Shown here: piece by piece, positions 23,164 through 24,057 of the stretch | How positions within the stretch are numbered: position 1 is the stretch's first letter | Layout: each line of letters begins with the position of its first letter | Assembly (NCBI GenBank): GCA_946479395.1 | Contig: CAMLFV010000009.1 | Coordinates: 1-24,057, forward strand | From: an uncultured Flavobacterium sp. | GTDB taxonomy: Bacteria > Bacteroidota > Bacteroidia > Flavobacteriales > Flavobacteriaceae | DNA length: 24,057 nucleotides | Direction of reading: 5' to 3' | Notes under the pieces: generated by a model | Databases searched by the model: none | Seen by the model: only the letters and a program-made list of their open reading frames with translations | Told to the model about the DNA's origin: nothing | Translations under genes and position numbers: made by a program

Positions 23164-23532
23164 ATGGAAAGTGCGTTAGAAATAGTCAGAAATTTTTACG
23201 AATCAGCAGGTATCTTAAACAAAACCTATTGTTTAGAGGTTTTTCATGAAGATATTCAGCTGGAATGGCACAGTTCTAAAGGACATTTATTTTTAGAACA
23301 TACCGATCTTTTGGCACTTTCTAAAGATTTAAAGCATTCGTATTTTGATCTGCGCGCACAAATCCATGATATAATGAGTGACGACGATAAAGTAATGATT
23401 CGCTACACTTACTACGTTAGAACATTTGAAAATCCTGAAGAAGAACTTGTTTTAGCTACCTTTTTTGTAGTTTGGCAAGTTAAAGACGGCAAGCTTTTTA
23501 AAGGCGTTCAAATGAGCCAACTTTCAAATTAA
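23164..23532 (+). CDS. SnoaL/NTF2-like protein
   Basis: This 122-residue protein fits the NTF2-like (SnoaL) cone-shaped fold: an N-terminal helix (EIVRNFYES), VFHEDIQLEWHSSKG near residues 27-40, and the C-terminal strands VMIRYTYYVR and ATFFVVWQVKDGKLFKGVQM. Such proteins are small enzymes or ligand carriers with very diverse substrates, so no function can be assigned. It is the last gene of the lipid A-EF-P operon, 6 bases after the second lpxD-like gene, and sucD begins 86 bases further on with its own promoter. Confidence 0.75.
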   Translation: MESALEIVRNFYESAGILNKTYCLEVFHEDIQLEWHSSKGHLFLEHTDLLALSKDLKHSYFDLRAQIHDIMSDDDKVMIRYTYYVRTFENPEEELVLATFFVVWQVKDGKLFKGVQMSQLSN

Positions 23533-23575
23533 TAAAAAATTAAAGTAAAAAATTTTAATATTATTCATTAACCCT

Positions 23576-23583
23576 TATTTTTG
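23576..23583 (+). promoter_or_regulatory. -7 promoter box of sucD
   Basis: TATTTTTG matches TAnnTTTG and lies 35 bases before the ATG at 23619. A -33 TTG is not evident in the AT-rich sequence upstream. Confidence 0.5.
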
Positions 23584-23618
23584 TAAAATAATTCAAAAAA
23601 CGATAATTGTAAAAAATC

Positions 23619-24057
23619 ATGAGTGTATTAGTAAACAAAGATTCTAAAATAATAGTTCAAGGATTTACAGGAAGCGAAGGAACATTCCACGCCTCTCAAA
23701 TGATTGAATACGGTACAAACGTTGTAGGTGGTGTTACTCCTGGTAAAGGCGGAACTATGCATTTAGATCGTCCTGTATTTAATACAGTAAAAGATGCTGT
23801 TGAAAAAGCAGGTGCAGATACATCAATCATTTTCGTACCGCCGGCATTCGCTGCAGATGCGATTATGGAAGCTGCCGAAGCAGGTATTAAAGTAATTATC
23901 TGTATTACAGAAGGTATTCCGGTTGCAGAAATGGTTACTGCATACAACTATGTAAAAAACAAAGGAAATTGTCGTTTAGTTGGTCCTAACTGTCCTGGTG
24001 TAATTACTCCGGGTGAAGCTAAAGTTGGTATCATGCCAGGTTTCGTTTTCAAAAAAG
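23619..24057 (+). CDS. sucD: Succinate-CoA ligase alpha subunit (3' truncated by window)
   Basis: The frame is open from the ATG at 23619 to the window end, giving the first 146 residues of an expected total of about 290. The visible sequence is Suc[22 protein letters not shown] holds the N-terminal CoA-binding domain, followed by [33 protein letters not shown] and [14 protein letters not shown]. SucCD makes ATP or GTP from succinyl-CoA in the citric acid cycle. The active-site phosphohistidine of the family lies beyond the window end, so it cannot be checked here. A -7 box at 23576 suggests it is transcribed apart from the lpx operon. Confidence 0.95.
   Translation, partial: MSVLVNKDSKIIVQGFTGSEGTFHASQMIEYGTNVVGGVTPGKGGTMHLDRPVFNTVKDAVEKAGADTSIIFVPPAFAADAIMEAAEAGIKVIICITEGIPVAEMVTAYNYVKNKGNCRLVGPNCPGVITPGEAKVGIMPGFVFKK

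Noticed and set aside
23696..23947. Leftward open frame at the right end
   Set aside because: It is antisense to sucD, whose conserved motifs are unmistakable.
1..24057. CRISPR array, insertion sequence, tRNA or rRNA
   Set aside because: No regularly spaced repeats with unique spacers, no transposase motif and no tRNA cloverleaf or rRNA segment were found by reading; a search with tRNAscan and Rfam could still find short RNAs.

Overview
The window is AT-rich chromosomal DNA from a member of the Bacteroidota, almost certainly family Flavobacteriaceae. Four things support this: two type IX secretion (T9SS) cargo proteins with gliding-motility-type C-terminal sorting domains; an lpxC-fabZ fusion inside a lipid A operon, an arrangement typical of Bacteroidota; repeated Bacteroidota-type -7 promoter boxes (TAnnTTTG) placed 6 to 43 bases before start codons; and the near absence of Shine-Dalgarno sequences. 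The genus cannot be fixed from the sequence alone.

Layout. (1) 1-3383: a truncated T9SS cargo gene, a small lipoprotein gene and a longer paralogue of the first cargo gene. (2) 3421-7226: yebC (translation factor or regulator), an outer-membrane beta-barrel gene, a DinB-like gene, an LpxL-type acyltransferase gene and a META/HslJ-type lipoprotein gene, separated by compact bidirectional hairpin terminators. (3) 7227-9536: a REP-like palindromic intergenic element, fabG and an NhaC-type antiporter gene. (4) 9611-11637: an apparent three-gene leftward operon (XRE regulator, spermidine-synthase-like methyltransferase, outer-membrane protein), preceded by three evenly spaced copies of a 14-bp palindrome. 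(5) 11919-17074: rightward genes for an M14 zinc carboxypeptidase-like protein, an Lrp/AsnC regulator, a YdjM-type membrane protein, YaaA and histidine ammonia-lyase. (6) 17167-18389: an HD-domain phosphohydrolase gene broken by a frameshift and lacking an ATG start. (7) 18411-23532: the envelope operon lpxD, lpxC-fabZ, lpxA, efp, a second lpxD-like gene and an NTF2-like gene, with gaps of 6 to 26 bases. (8) 23619 to the end: the 5' part of sucD.

Functionally, the right half is dominated by lipid A assembly: LpxA, LpxC and LpxD perform early steps, the fused FabZ supplies the competing fatty-acid branch, and FabG and an LpxL-type late acyltransferase lie elsewhere in the window. EF-P sits inside that operon, and YebC, which recent work links to similar ribosome stalling, lies about 18 kb away. 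The least explained signals are the palindrome array in front of the XRE operon, the decayed HD-domain gene, the second LpxD-like protein, and a hairpin that seems to act as the lrp terminator while containing the start of the next gene's transcript. I see no tRNA, rRNA, CRISPR array, insertion sequence or prophage gene, and no gene-free stretch longer than about 300 bases.
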